The notes below the pieces were generated by a model, which was not told the DNA's origin, did no database searches, and worked only from the letters and a program-made list of their open reading frames with translations. DNA of 64,000 nt from positions 767,815 through 831,814 of the forward strand of contig CAUJNA010001890.1 in assembly GCA_963377175.1 (NCBI GenBank), written 5' to 3'. This stretch comes from Effrenium voratum (Eukaryota; Sar; Dinophyceae; Suessiales; Symbiodiniaceae). Made by a program: the position numbers and the translations under genes. Of this stretch, positions 30,604 to 41,867 are shown piece by piece; position 1 is the stretch's first letter, and each line of letters starts with the position of its first letter.

Positions 30604-30710
30604 ACCTGGACCCTCGAAAGTCAAACCTAAGAATGGGTTATTGCAACCCGACATTGTGGTTGGTGAAGTCCGCTTTGTTTATTGGTAGTTCTTTCGGGTC
30701 CGGGAACACA
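30604..30710 (+). mobile_element. family H element
   Basis: CACCTGGACCCTCGAAAG and GTTCTTTCGGGTCCGGG. Confidence 0.5.
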
Positions 30711-30840
30711 TATTCCTAAGCAAATGGAAGGGTGTGGGAAGTTTCAATGGCCCTTGCTGTACGCTTGGGGAGTGTCCTGCCAAACTAGTCCCTATCCTAT
30801 TTAGTGAACCCTATGGCGGATCTTCTTTTGGTCAAAGCTT

Positions 30841-30965
30841 CGTTGACGTTGGAAGGGGAGCAACAATTCAAATTTTAGCAGTGAAGTGGGGACTTCCCAC
30901 TAAACCACAATAAGCCAAAATGTAAAATATTTCCCAACAACAACCACGAAAGGTGAAAAGTAGGC
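30841..30965 (+). mobile_element. family D element
   Basis: GTTGACGTTGGAAGGGGAGC to CCCAACAACAACCACG, 35 bp before an E element. Confidence 0.8.
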
Positions 30966-30999
30966 CGAGGAAAACCACGGGTTCCCTCCCTGGGCATGG

Positions 31000-31116
31000 G
31001 GCAACAGGGATCCTTACATCATACACCTGAACATTGCCTTGTAAATGGTGGTGTCCCTGTATTTTGGTGTTGAAAAAGCAACATGTTTCACATGGTTGCA
31101 ACATGTTTGTTTTTAG
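31000..31116 (+). mobile_element. family E element acting as intron end
   Basis: ACACCTGAACATTGCCTTGT body and a TGTTTGTTTTTAG acceptor. Confidence 0.75.
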
Positions 31117-31235
31117 GAGCCCCGGGCAACTTGGGCCTCATATTTTCGGAAAGTCTGGACTTTGCGTGCGGCGAGGTGGGCGTGTCACACATGAAAAGGT
31201 TCGGGACTCCGGTGGCTCGGTTCCCAAAAACCTAA
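31117..31235 (+). CDS. terminal exon after an E element
   Basis: Frame PGNLGLIFSESLDFACGEVG ... VSHMKRFGTPVARFPKT then TAA, with G/C-rich third positions and an acceptor formed by the E right end. Confidence 0.5.
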
Positions 31236-31254
31236 AAGGTACATAACCGAAAAA

Positions 31255-31335
31255 CATAACGGGGGGGGGGGGGGGAAAGCTGGGGTTCAAGGGGGAACTG
31301 GGGGGGGGGGACTGGAGGGGGGGGGGGGGGAGGGA
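31255..31335. repeat. poly-G tracts
   Basis: Four runs of nine or more G within 80 bp. Confidence 0.95.
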
Positions 31336-31684
31336 ACTGGGGTTCAGTGGCCAGTAAAACCACGGTTGGGTTCATATGTCACCGCCATTTAGCTGAGGAT
31401 GGTCATCTAAAGTGGGTCCTCGCCGATGTGTTTTGATGGCGGCAAGGAAATCCAGGATACACGTGACTAGAGTCCCGGCCTTTTGATTGCATAGTCTGGT
31501 TATGGCAAATGGTGCAAGTAACCTCCTGAAAGGTTGAGGTTGTCCAAGTAAAGCACATGCTCCATGTTCACTCGCTGAGTTGACTGCTCAAAGCCTATGT
31601 TGTGTCCATCCTTGACGAACATCTAAGTGTATGTATATGGTGGTTGATCTAAATTCCTTTGTCTCGAAACGGCCATTCTTCGCG

Positions 31685-32320
31685 AATATAAAAGTTACTT
31701 TCGCGAATCTTTCGCGGATTCATCGCCGTGCTCTTTCATTTCTCGAGTCGGAGAATCGCAGCTTTTAAGTGCCAGCGTTGTAAGCGAAATGACGATTTCC
31801 CAACTCCAGCTGTAAAGTCGCAACTTTTCATCACAGGGGTAGTACATGACATGCGCCGGCTGGAAAGTCGCAGCTTTTCGTTCGCCGTGCAGCTCCAGCT
31901 TGAAGTCGCAGATTTCCAGTACCAAGCTAGTATACTGACTAGATCGGCGCTCAGACTATACCTCCCCTTGCAATCGAAGCCTGCACTTTCGCGCGGGCTT
32001 TCGCGGATCTTTCGCGGAACTTTCGCGAAAAATCGCCCACGTTTCAGAGCGGAAAGCCACCGACTGACACCCACAGACACACATACACCGGCTTGGAGCA
32101 CTAACCAGCCAAGCAGGGTATCAAACTGTAGCCTCACCAGGCTTAATCAGCGCAACATCAACCAAATGGTTTAATCAGAATAGAAGGAAGGCTCAGCAGA
32201 AAAGATGAACGGTTCCACATATCATTGATTAACCAGATACAGTTACGCAAAACTTTCGCGAGAAAAAAAGTTACTTTCGCAACTCCATCGCGAATCTTTC
32301 GCGGAGCTACCTCAAGCAAC
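31685..32320. repeat. TTTCGCG / AAGTCGCA repeat region
   Basis: TTACTTTCGCGAATCTTTCG at about 31694 recurs in part at about 32269. TTCGCGGA occurs several times near 31985-32035. AAGTCGCAGCTTTT-type units recur four times at 31750-31915. No gene supported. Confidence 0.7.
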
Positions 32321-32457
32321 ACCGATGGTCACCGAATACTAAACTCCTTACAAGGACCTTTAGAACGACTCCCATATATGGTACAGCGTTGCCAGCCCCC
32401 CCCCCAATGGTCACGGGTCAAACAAGTACCCCCCCCCCTGTGGTTGTGGTCCTGTGG

Positions 32458-32850
32458 TTGGGTTGTCGTGGTTTAGGGTTGGTTTAGAATTGGTGTAGGG
32501 TATATTTAGGGTGTATTTAGGGTTAGTCTAGGGTTGGTTTAGGGTTGGTTGGCTTATGTTGATTTAGGGTTGGGTTAGGGTTGGTTTAGGTTTAGAGGTG
32601 TACGGTTTAGGGTTTGGTTTAGCGTTTGGTTTAGGGTGTATTTAGGGTTGGTTTAGGTTTAGGGTTTATTGTTTAGGGATTGGTTTAGGGTGTATTTGGG
32701 GCTAGTTTAGGGTTGGTTTAGGGTTAGTTTACGGTTGGTTTATGTTGATTTAGGATTGGTTTAGGTTTAGAGGTCTACGGTTTAGGGTTTGATTTTGGGT
32801 GTATTTAGGGTTGGTTTAGGGTTAGTTTAGGATTGGTTTATAGTTGGTTG
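32458..32850 (+). repeat. degenerate TTTAGGG array (telomere-like)
   Basis: Dozens of GGTTTAGGG/TATTTAGGG units with T/G interruptions; TTTAGGG is the plant and dinoflagellate telomere unit. Interstitial and decayed. Confidence 0.85.
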
Positions 32851-32869
32851 CGGGTTATCTTGTCCTGGG

Positions 32870-33020
32870 GGTGGAGGTGCCGGGGTGTCGGGGTGTCGGG
32901 GTGCCGGGGTGTCGGGGTGCGAGTTCAGGGGGTCGGGGTGGGGATGGGACCGTAGGTGCCAGGATCCGGGGGCTCGGGGTCTTGGGCGGGGGGGGGGGGT
33001 CCTGGGGGGGGGACCCATAC
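32870..33020 (+). repeat. GTCGGGGT and poly-G tract
   Basis: GGGGTGTCGGGGTGCC units then long G runs; could form G-quadruplexes. Confidence 0.8.
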
Positions 33021-33267
33021 CGTATGGGGGCGGTATGTACAAACCTGGACCGCCGAAATTCCTACTGTAAAAATGGATGTGGCTCACAATTATGAGAAAA
33101 ATCCTTTTGTACAGGGCATGTTTTTTAAGGGTCCAGGTATATGCATACCAGAAACAAGTAAACCAAGTAAACCCGCTACATAGGACAACTGAGTTACTCA
33201 GACAGCTAGCTTGTTTGCTAGGCCCAATGGTTTTCGACAGAGCACACAACAAGAGGGTAGACTAGAT

Positions 33268-33690
33268 GGTAGGTTTCCAGACATTCCAAGTGTCCTGGAC
33301 CCTGACACTACCTCTCAAAAAGGAATTCACCCCGTGATTTTGAGCAACCCAAGTGTCAGCAAATTTTGAGGGTCCAGAGCGAGGTACAAGGAGCTATTTG
33401 GTGCAACCCCTCAGAGTACTCTGGAATCCTGAAGACTTTTATTTTCCTGCGAAGGCTTTTGAGCGGCAAGCGCCGGAAGCCCAGGAATTTATTCTGCAGT
33501 CGTGCGTGCCTGCTTCAGCGTGTGCATGCATAGATCCACAGCTTCCTGGGCCATCCTCAGCATTCGGCCCCTATGGCACCCCAGCCGTTGGACCCTTTGG
33601 ACCCTTTGCCACTCACTACGATCACGCCCGAAAGCCCGAAGGCCGGCGATCCCTAAATAAAACCAGCCAACGGGAAATTGACCCTAATCA
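33268..33690 (+). CDS. gene fragment with H-element intron; Gly/Pro/Phe-rich end
   Basis: An upstream exon ends GRFPDIP at 33289. Intron 33290-33377 has family H edges (GTGTCCTGGACCC...GAGGGTCCAG). The following exon from 33378 is open for about 100 codons: YLVQPLRVLWNPEDFYFPAK, PEAQEFILQS, then FGPYGTPAVGPFGPF and KPEGRRSLNK. The frame reaches a poly-T tract at about 33692. Product unknown. Confidence 0.55.
33290..33382 (+). mobile_element. family H element acting as intron
   Basis: TCCTGGACCCTGACACTACC and AATTTTGAGGGTCCAG. Confidence 0.6.
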
Positions 33691-33691
33691 G

Positions 33692-33716
33692 TTTTTTTTT
33701 TTTTTTTAAATCAGGG
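33692..33716 (+). repeat. poly-T plus AAATCAG
   Basis: T run followed by AAATCAGG; an identical arrangement lies at 39720-39744. Confidence 0.85.
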
Positions 33717-34525
33717 CCGTAACCATGTACTTTGATGGGGTCCAAGTAAGGTATGTTCAGCGATTTCGGGGTTGCAAGATGTTGCAAGGGTACAACCAGA
33801 TCTCTGAGTACTAAGGCTGATTGTATAGGTCTATAACATGAACCCGTGGCCATTCTCACCCCTCGAGCAGCTTGCAGGTACCTCGAGGTGGCGTCTTAAC
33901 TTGCCTTCAATGATTCCAGTTGTCACTGTAGGTGACCATAGACAAAACATGAAACTAGAGGTAGAAGCCTTGGCTACCCGCTTGTTGTGGCTTGCCTGGA
34001 AGCACTGGCCTCTGCTTCCCTTCAATTCACACAAAATGCAACACATCCGACGAACATGACCTTTTAGTTTCCCAACACGCTAAGCACTGGGACGTTGTAC
34101 AAGTCCCCATCTCGGGAGTTTTCGGGTTGCGTGTACCAACGCCTCTATGGCTCGGTTAGACTCTGAAATATGAGGCAACATGTCGACCCAGGATGAATTC
34201 GCTCCCTAGATATTCATGCGGGCTGGACCACTTTAAAGGTGATCCGGATTCTTGTTGGGGGTGTTGCACCCTTTTGTTCTTGACCGACCTTTCAACTGGG
34301 GTCTCGATGAAGTTAGGGTCCCCAGCGCAGTCCTCAGGGTCCGGGGACTCGCTTTGATTTGAAATAAATGGTGCAGGGTTCCACTTTTGGACTGCGCCAG
34401 GGTAGACTTAAACCCAGTGGTTCATTGCCCCGAAAGGAGAATCCCAGCCTTTGAGTCTCTCTTGGGGTAGTCCAAAAGTGGAGCCCTGAATGGAGGTGGT
34501 TTGGGGAGTTTAGTCGCGCTGAGAC

Positions 34526-34573
34526 CCGCGGCCCCTGGAAGGTGGACATTTCCAGCACGCGGTAGATCTTGGC
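34526..34573 (-). CDS. 48-bp exon
   Basis: GAG|...CGG|GTCTCA; exactly 16 codons AKIYRVLEMSTFQGPR, phase 0 to 0. The frame is also open upstream (LFRDPE). Confidence 0.5.
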
Positions 34574-35381
34574 CTCGGGGTCACGGAACAAGGAAAGGGT
34601 CAAAACAATAAGGGGACGACACAATTTGTTCCACCCCTTTTAGGGAAGAAATTCTTTTGTCATGCCTTTTGGAGAAGACTTTGTTTAGGGGAACAATAAC
34701 TAAGGGGGACGACACAATCTTGTTTCATGCCTTTTAGGGAAGAATTTGTGTCTTGTTAAAATGGGGGGACCCCAAAAACGGAGGTGGTCCTTTTGATTTC
34801 AGGCTACCCGCAAGGGAATGCGGCGCCATCAAGAAGCAAATCCCGCCCAAAAAAAAACCGAGCGGTTTCAACACCAGGAGATGTTGACCGCGGATGAACT
34901 TGCTGGTGCTCAGGGAATGACCCGGGGACTTTGGGGAATAAACCTGGGGATTCCCTTAAAGGAAACCACAGGGGATAGCTTGCGGGGGCCATTCCAACTC
35001 ATTCCCTGCTGACAGCCAGCAAGTGAATCAATCATAGAACTTTTCCGCTTGGACCCCCAAACACCATCATCCTTTCACACCAACCCAAAAATGGTCCTTT
35101 CTGTAGTCTTTCCCAAGAAATTGGTCCCCTTGGGGGGGTGTGAAGCAAACTGGTAGATGCTTTGGCGTGAGCGGTCTGCAGGGTCGCCGATATATTGGAA
35201 CCATGTTCCTTCGATACATAAACACCCCGGCCGCCATTACTCATGTCCCAACTGGTGCGAACACAACCAGTCAACAATGGGAAACTTCTAACTCAAGCAC
35301 CGGGCTCCAAACCTTCAACTGGATGGAAGCGTGTAGCAAGTAGGATAGAACCAAGGTTGCAACTGGGGTCGCTGAGGTCAG

Positions 35382-35530
35382 TTGGCTTGCACGCTGGGGT
35401 CATGCCAAGGAGGCCGCCAGAATGGACAAGGTCCGCGGCAGCGAGGGGTACCACCCGGAGCCTGGCGCGAAAAAAAGAAAAGCGGTGGACCAAGAGATGC
35501 GGCTTCATCTCTCACTACTTGAGGAAAAAA
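35382..35530 (+). CDS. exon with a basic KKRK motif
   Basis: Frame WLARWGHAKEAARMDKVRGS then PGAKKRKAVDQEMRLHLSLL; acceptor GAGGTCAG. The right end is not fixed. KKRK could be a nuclear signal. Confidence 0.45.
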
Positions 35531-36061
35531 ACACACCCTATCACTTGGATGTTCAACCAACGTCATGGAAGTGGAGTACAAACATTGGTATGACTGGGGA
35601 AACTGGGGTTAGTTGGCTTATAACCATGGCTATAGAATGGTTGCAACCCACGTTGGTTGAACATTCAAGTAAAGCTCACTAAAGCAATGTCCTCAGCAGT
35701 CCATTTTTTTTTTGGGGGGGGGTCCATGTTGATCTGTATAGGATGAAACCCCGGACTCACCCACCCATGGTTGATTTCGAGTTGGGGAACTGCCACCATT
35801 TTAGAGGGACAGCTTTTGGACCACTGACCACACACTGACCCAAGGAAACCACAAGGAATGCTGTATAAGGGTCATTCCCTCATTCCCTGCTACCAGCAAG
35901 AAAGGAGAAGCCCGGCTTTGGACCACCGGCTTTCAGACCCGGCCAAAAAACCAGAGGGTCTTGGAGGAGCTAAAAGAGTCGAAGGGAGTCGGGTTTCACC
36001 TCAGGTCGTCCATGCTCATGGACCCTTCAAAAGGGAGGGGTCGGTTTACACCTCGTGACAC

Positions 36062-36173
36062 CGCATACACCGATCGAACATTGCAACTTGTAAATGGTGG
36101 TTTCCCTTTTTTATTTTGGTGTTGAAAAAGCAACATGTTTCAAATGGTTGCAAAATGGAGATCTTTTAATGAG
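36062..36173 (+). mobile_element. family E element, 3' end at the exon
   Basis: GAACATTGCAACTTGTAAAT body, ending TCTTTTAATGAG at the exon start. Confidence 0.75.
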
Positions 36174-36379
36174 CCCTGCTCAAACAGCTTCTTTTTGAGG
36201 ACCGGGCAGTCGTGAGCCTTTGGGTTCTTCAAGCGGAAGGGAAGCACGTGCCGGCATGTCAAAATGGCCCCTTCTGGCACTTCGGTGCGATGGCTTCGAA
36301 TCCCAAGGGCGTCCCCGCGCTTGCCAACTTGGAGCCCGCTTTACCAAAGGTTCGCACTGGCATAGCCAAAGGAACCTCA
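36174..36379 (+). CDS. 206-bp exon lying exactly between two elements
   Basis: It begins where the E element ends and stops where the D element begins (TCA|GTTCACGTTGG). Open for 68 codons: LLKQLLFEDRAVVSLWVLQA, then HVPACQNGPFWHFGAMASNP, then LEPALPKVRTGIAKGTS. G/C-rich third positions. Function unknown. Confidence 0.6.
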
Positions 36380-36520
36380 GTTCACGTTGGAAGGGGAGCT
36401 AAAAAATTAAAATGTTAGCAGCTAAGCGGTTGGATTTCAACCACTAAACCACAGTAAGCAAGGATGTAAAATGTTTCCCAACAACAACCATGGAACCACC
36501 CTTCAAAAGCCTTTAAGGAA
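36380..36520 (+). mobile_element. family D element
   Basis: GTTCACGTTGGAAGGGGAGC to CCTTTAAGGAAAAG. Confidence 0.8.
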
Positions 36521-36789
36521 AAGTTGGTTGCCTAACATAGTTCTAGGGAACACTTCCCCATTCTTTCCAGGGATCCTTCTTTCCAGAAAACCGTCAGAAC
36601 TATCAGAACCCCAGGGGCAACAGTCGGTTGTTGAAAAGAACGATGGTTGAAAATAATTGAACAGGAATCAACCCCTAGTCATATGCTATGAAGCCCTCAT
36701 CTCCACAAATCGGAAAGTCTGAGGGTATGGTTGCGAACCACCAAACTGGGATCACCAAACTGGTTGAAAGTCTTCAGTAGAATAGTCAC

Positions 36790-36873
36790 TTGCAACTGGG
36801 ATCCACAAAGCTGATAGCGACCAGAGCCGTGGGAAGTGTCCGCATGTCCGCCTGGCGCGCCCATGTGCTCCGC
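36790..36873 (-). CDS. 84-bp exon
   Basis: CTTCGCCCAG|...TTGCAA|GTGACT; frame RSTWARQADMRTLPTALVAI, G/C-rich third positions. Confidence 0.45.
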
Positions 36874-37052
36874 CTGGGCGAAGGGCAAAAACCAAAGGAC
36901 CCCCCAAATCGGGGTCCAGGGGTTCGGGGTCGATTTTTGCCAACCTGGACCTGAAAGATGCCCAAAAAAACAGAGGTGGAATTCGCCATGGGTTGCCTGG
37001 TTCGCTTGAAAAAGGCACCCACACAGTTTGGCTCAGTTTCTAATGAGCCTCA

Positions 37053-37198
37053 TTTGAGTCTCAATCAAAACCTGGTACAAAAATGGTGAACCCAGAACTA
37101 TGTAAAGAATTAGAAAGGCGGATATCCGCAACTATTTCCGGCTGGGACTGCCCCTTACCAACCTTCATCTACCCGGGTTTTGATTATGGCTCATTTGT
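37053..37198 (+). mobile_element. family F element
   Basis: TGAGTCTCAATCAAAACC and GGTTTTGATTATGGCTCATT inverted. Confidence 0.85.
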
Positions 37199-37484
37199 GG
37201 CTATTGGCCCCTATTCCCTCTTGGGATCGGGGTCTTGGGCCCTTGACAACCATGGGATGAGTAAGAGTTGGCATTGGGGTCAACAACCCAACTTGGACCC
37301 GAAAGATACCCATTAAGAAGATGGAACTCGCCATGGGTTCCCCAAAAAATCGAGTTGGACTTCGTCATGGGGTGCAATAACCAACTTTTTGCGGCCACTT
37401 GGAGGCTTTGGGAAGCAAAGAAGGCCTTAGGTGGGGATGTGGGGGGTAGGGCGTTGTTTCAAGGGTCCCTAAGTAGCTAAAAAG

Positions 37485-38440
37485 AGCCAGACACAGACAC
37501 ACAGACACACAGACACACAGACACACAGACACACAGACACAGAGACACGGAGACACAGACACACAGACACAGACTCAGAGACACAGAGACACAGAGACAC
37601 AGAGACGCAGAAACACACAGAGACACACAGAGACACACAGAGACACACAGAGACACACAGAGACACACAGAGACACACAGAGACACACAGAGACACACAG
37701 AGACACACAGAGACACACAGAGACACACAGAGACACACAGAGACACACAGAGACACACAGAGACACACAGAGACACACAGAGACACACAGAGACACACAG
37801 AGACACACAGAGACACACAGAGACACACAGAGACACACAGAGACACACAGAGACACACAGAGACACACAGAGACACAGAGACACACAGAGACACACAGAG
37901 ACACACAGAGACACACAGAGACACACAGAGACACACAGAGACACACAGAGACACACAGAGACACACAGAGACACACAGAGACACACACAGACACACACAG
38001 ACACACAGACACACACAGAGACCCACAGACACACACAGACACACACACACACAGACACACACACAGACACACACACACAGACACACACACACACACACAG
38101 ACACACAAAGACACACACACAAAGACACACACACAGACACACACAGACACACACAGACACACACAGACACACACAGACACACACAGACACACACAGACAC
38201 ACACAGACACACACAGACACACACAGACACACAGACACACAGACACACAGACACACACAGACACAACACAACACAACACAACACGACACGACACAACACA
38301 ACACAACACAACACAACACAACACAACACAACACAACACAACACAACACAACACAACACAACACAACACAACACACACAACACACACAACACACACAACA
38401 CACAACACACACACAGACACACAAACACACAAACACACGC
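37485..38440. repeat. compound ACACAG satellite
   Basis: Blocks in order: ACACAG-type; a long array of the 10-mer AGACACACAG (about 37618-37980, one slip at 37870); ACAGACACAC variants; then ACAAC pentamers (38263-38370). About 950 bp. Huge Cys/Val/Ser/Leu frames on the minus strand are artefacts. Region 37199-38450 has no gene. Confidence 0.95.
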
Positions 38441-38456
38441 AAATAATTCGTTTAAT

Positions 38457-38553
38457 TACTTTCTGAGCCTGGAAAAAACAAACAGTTTGGATGCCACAAA
38501 ACTGTCTTAGCGGAAAAAAAAACTCACTGAAGTCCAAGAACTAAAGAAGTGAG
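38457..38553 (+). mobile_element. family G element, diverged
   Basis: ACTTTCTGAGCC and AAGAACTAAAGAAGTGAGG. Confidence 0.45.
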
Positions 38554-39006
38554 GTCTCCTTCAAACCAACACCAAAAGGGTAATGTTGGGCCTGCTCTAA
38601 TAGCCCTATCTTTTTTTTCTGCACAGTGCAAACATTCAGGGGAGTCCTCTTTAGTGAACAAGTTTGGGGTGCGGGTTCGACTTCGACTTGCCAATACTGA
38701 ATCTAGCATTGCCTAGTCTACCTGTACGTAGTATTGCCAAGAGTATTCCTGAGTCTAAATTAATATTGCTAAGGCTTTGACCTTTGAGCCGGGGAGAGTA
38801 AAAGGCTAAGGTTTTGCTCTGGGAATTTCCCAACCAACACCCGCCCCAAAACGGCTTCGTGTGGGGCAACTGTGTGGCAACTTGGTTTGTTTAGAGGGTT
38901 TCCAATTCAAGGATCGCTGGCTTTTCCAAGAACTCCCCAGCTTTTCGCGTCCTTCGAATCCAGCGAGCCAAAAAACAGAAAGAGACGAGCCATCCACATT
39001 CGCAGC

Positions 39007-39055
39007 TTAGCCCCCGGCGGCGTCCTGATCGCCTTTCTCCGCGTAGAGAATGGCC
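39007..39055 (-). CDS. short terminal exon
   Basis: CACCCAG|..., frame AILYAEKGDQDAAGG then TAA; open upstream as NLTAPR. Small, so tentative. Confidence 0.3.
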
Positions 39056-39719
39056 CTGGGTGCGGTCAGGTTGTCAAAACATCCCCCCCCCCCCCGCCTC
39101 TTTCGGGGGCGGGGGGGAGGGTGGGGGAGGTGGGGGGAAAGGAACCCCAATCAACCATGTTTCAAGTCCTTAAAGGAAAAGGGAACCATACATGGAATTC
39201 AAGGGGTTACCCGAGATGTCGAAATGTGTGTGTGCAATAGGGCCTATGGCAAGGGCTTCTGCTGGTTTCAGTCTGAAACCGACCTCGGGGTCCTCGATTT
39301 TGACAAGCCCAAATGGATTTGAGACCTTCTGCTTGGTTGAAGGGAAAGGAAAGCATTGCCATTTCAGGAAACCATGGGCATTTCAGGGTCATTGAGAAAC
39401 ACACGTTCTCATGGTTGAGTGTCCTGAGTGGGTGGCTCAATCCACAAGCAGGGATATTGCCCACTCAAATGGGTCCGCGAGGTATTGGAGGACCCCTCCG
39501 AATGGTTCAATGGTGTCTGCTTGTCCTTTGACATCATCCCACAAGTATCCTCAAAGTTAAGTGGTTAGAATTTTGGTTGTAACCCACGTCATATCCCTGA
39601 TTGAGCTCAAGCACGTGCAAGTGGGCTACTGTATAACCCAGCAGGTTAGTAACCGCTCAACACCCAAGTTGTTTGCGCGTCGATGGGTCCGGGAAACCGG
39701 TCTTAGAGCAAGCAACATG

Positions 39720-39744
39720 TTTTTTTTTTTTTTTTAAATCAGGC
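39720..39744 (+). repeat. poly-T plus AAATCAG
   Basis: Same arrangement as at 33692. Confidence 0.85.
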
Positions 39745-39789
39745 GGGTCCGTCAGTCTGGGTCTGTCCTGTCTGCTCCTGTGTTCGCAG

Positions 39790-39871
39790 GGAAATCCATG
39801 AAGCGACGCTGCGGATTGGCGGGGACGGAAGGCGATTCGAACCCCTTTTCAAATTTCAGCGATGGTTTTAA
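39790..39871 (+). CDS. terminal exon
   Basis: Strong pyrimidine tract and GTTCGCAG acceptor; frame EIHEATLRIGGDGRRFEPLF then stop at 39871. Confidence 0.4.
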
Positions 39872-40613
39872 CCCATCCCTCACCTTCAAAACACCACACT
39901 TGTGGAGGATGATTGAAAGATCCTTTCAATCAACCAAGCATTTATGTGCGGTTCCTTACAGGAAAGGCAAGTTGTCTTTTCGGTATTCCCTTTGACCATC
40001 CCCCAGTCGCCCAGTGAACCTCGTCGAACAAGGGGTTTGGGGCGCCATCTTTGGTTAGGAAAACACCAAACAATAAGGGGATTTGAGGGTGCCACTCAAC
40101 TGGACAAAAGACCGCTGTAGCACAGTTCACTTTTTCTTGTTAACAACAAAAACTGATGGGCAGCCGAAAAAGGAACGACCTGACAAAGGAAAGCCTTCGG
40201 TCTGGCAATGTGATAAAGGGACTAGCGCCCCCTCTCTCCACCACATTCCGGGGAGTCAATAGAGAAAGCCTACAGAACTAACCCGTGAACAAGCGGCAAT
40301 GCACTGGCCACAGCCTTTTTTCGCCATCAAAGTTGCCCAATTGGTCGATTGAAGGGGTCCACCCGCCGTTTTCTGAATTTGACCCCAAACACTGCTACAA
40401 TAACCGCAGTCAACTGGGAACCACCAAGGTTCCTCCATTTGCTTAAGTCCCCGCGCAACAGTAGAGATATGTCCGGTAGTGATAGACTCCCTCTAAAACC
40501 AACAGGGGAAATACTACATAATCACAATAATAAGAATACTAATAAATTGAATAAACATACGCTTCAGCCAATGAAAGAGGTTTAGCGTGTCATGTCGTGG
40601 GTGTCCCAAGCAC

Positions 40614-40735
40614 CCGCGGGGTTGAGTTCTTTCGCCTTTGGGTCCCCACGGGTAGTCTAGGTCCGCGCTGGTGGGCATGTACCTGTCCGCGCTCGCCGGG
40701 GCTCGCGACCCCGCGAGCCCAAAGCCAAACAAATG
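40614..40735 (-). CDS. exon, unknown product
   Basis: Frame GSRAPASADRYMPTSADLDY then PWGPKGERTQPR before CGCGG|GTGCTT. Upstream limit uncertain. Confidence 0.45.
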
Positions 40736-41256
40736 CTCCGGAGGGCTCCTGGGCTAAAGAAAGGACCCAGGAAGAAAAGAGAATTGACCAACCACGCTTC
40801 TTGGGTTGCACTAACCCATGTTAAGTTGGAACTTTGAGGGTTCAGGGTGCCTTAGAGCTACTCTGCAATCTCGAAAGTCAAAGAACTGTCAGGCTTGAGA
40901 CGTAAAAACCGCCAGACCTGCCAGGCCGTTGTTTAAATAAAACGAGACATCAATGATTATGTTCAACCCGGAGCAGTGGCAATGGGGCAAAAAAACTGGC
41001 ACTCTCGTTTTGCGTGTTTACTCTCTCTGACTTTAATTTGGAAGGCCCACCCCCTCAAAACAAAATCAGAGAAAAGGGCTGGACCAACGAACATTGTAGC
41101 CAGTCCCAACCCTGCGAAGAAAAAACACGCTGTGGCCTTGATCGGGTTCGCCATATGTATTTCGCTGAGCACGCAACAGGAAGAATAAGTTTAAACTGCC
41201 CAGGTGATGTTCAAAACACTGAGAAATATAGAAAACCAACCTCAACATGCTGAAAG

Positions 41257-41504
41257 GTGGTTGGCCGATTGCACCCTTTTCCGGTGGATTCCGGCTCTTT
41301 GTTCACCATACTGTGGATGGACGAAATCCTGCACCTAAGAAACCCTGGAAGGATGATTGCCCCTAAATACCAACAAAATATGGTTTCCCATGGCTTCGAC
41401 GTGGTGCGAACAGGATTTCGCTCATCAACAGTGGGCATCAACAAGGTTTAACATTTGACACGTTTGTAGGTGAACCCGAAGGACCAGCCCCAATTGGCTG
41501 GTGA
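41257..41504 (+). CDS. two-exon gene end with an exact B-element intron
   Basis: Exon 41257-41312 (VVGRLHPFPVDSGSLFTI) ends at ATACT|GTGGATGG. Intron 41313-41431 is the B element, ending CATCAACAG. Exon 41432-41504 continues in phase (GHQQGLTFDTFVGEPEGPAP) to TGA. Product unknown. Confidence 0.6.
41311..41432 (+). mobile_element. family B element acting as intron 41313-41431
   Basis: TACTGTGGATGGACGAAATC and CAGGATTTCGCTCATCAACAG. Confidence 0.85.
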
Positions 41505-41624
41505 ATAAACCAACTTCAAGAGATCCGGTAAAACATAATGGATGGCTCTCAAAGCACTTCCATCCGGTTGCCATGCCATGCAAAGGGAAACTGACCATGT
41601 GGATAAACCACATCGCTTGCGAAC

Positions 41625-41867
41625 TTGCGGGTCCCGATGGATTTCGGACAAGTAAAAGTTAGGACGGCCAGCAGTGTCATATATGGGGAGCCCGGGGCTC
41701 GGCATTCGCTAGGATTATCGGGAGAATAGCCATCCACAGAATTTCCCCGCACCCAATTCTGCAGCCACAAGGTCGATTCACCTTGGGAAACTGAGAACAT
41801 CGATCATGGGCCGGCGAGCACCCCTTGATGTTGTCTCGGATGTACATCTCCACCTTTGAGCAGTGCT
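41625..41867 (-). CDS. two-exon fragment with a 73-bp intron
   Basis: Exon 41782-41867 (CSKVEMYIRDNIKGCSPAHD) ends CCCAAG|GTGAAT. Exon 41625-41708 begins after TAATCCTAG, in phase 0 with 28 codons (PSPGLPIYDTAGRPNFYLSE). No element lies in this intron. Family unknown. Confidence 0.5.

Noticed and set aside
36380..36520. Hairpin GGTTGGATTTCAACC in family D considered as tRNA-derived
   Set aside because: No recognisable A or B box of a polymerase III promoter and no cloverleaf.
37469..38537. Three overlapping 320-residue open frames rich in Cys, Val, Ser and Leu
   Set aside because: They lie wholly in the ACACAG satellite; every frame is open because of the repeat period.
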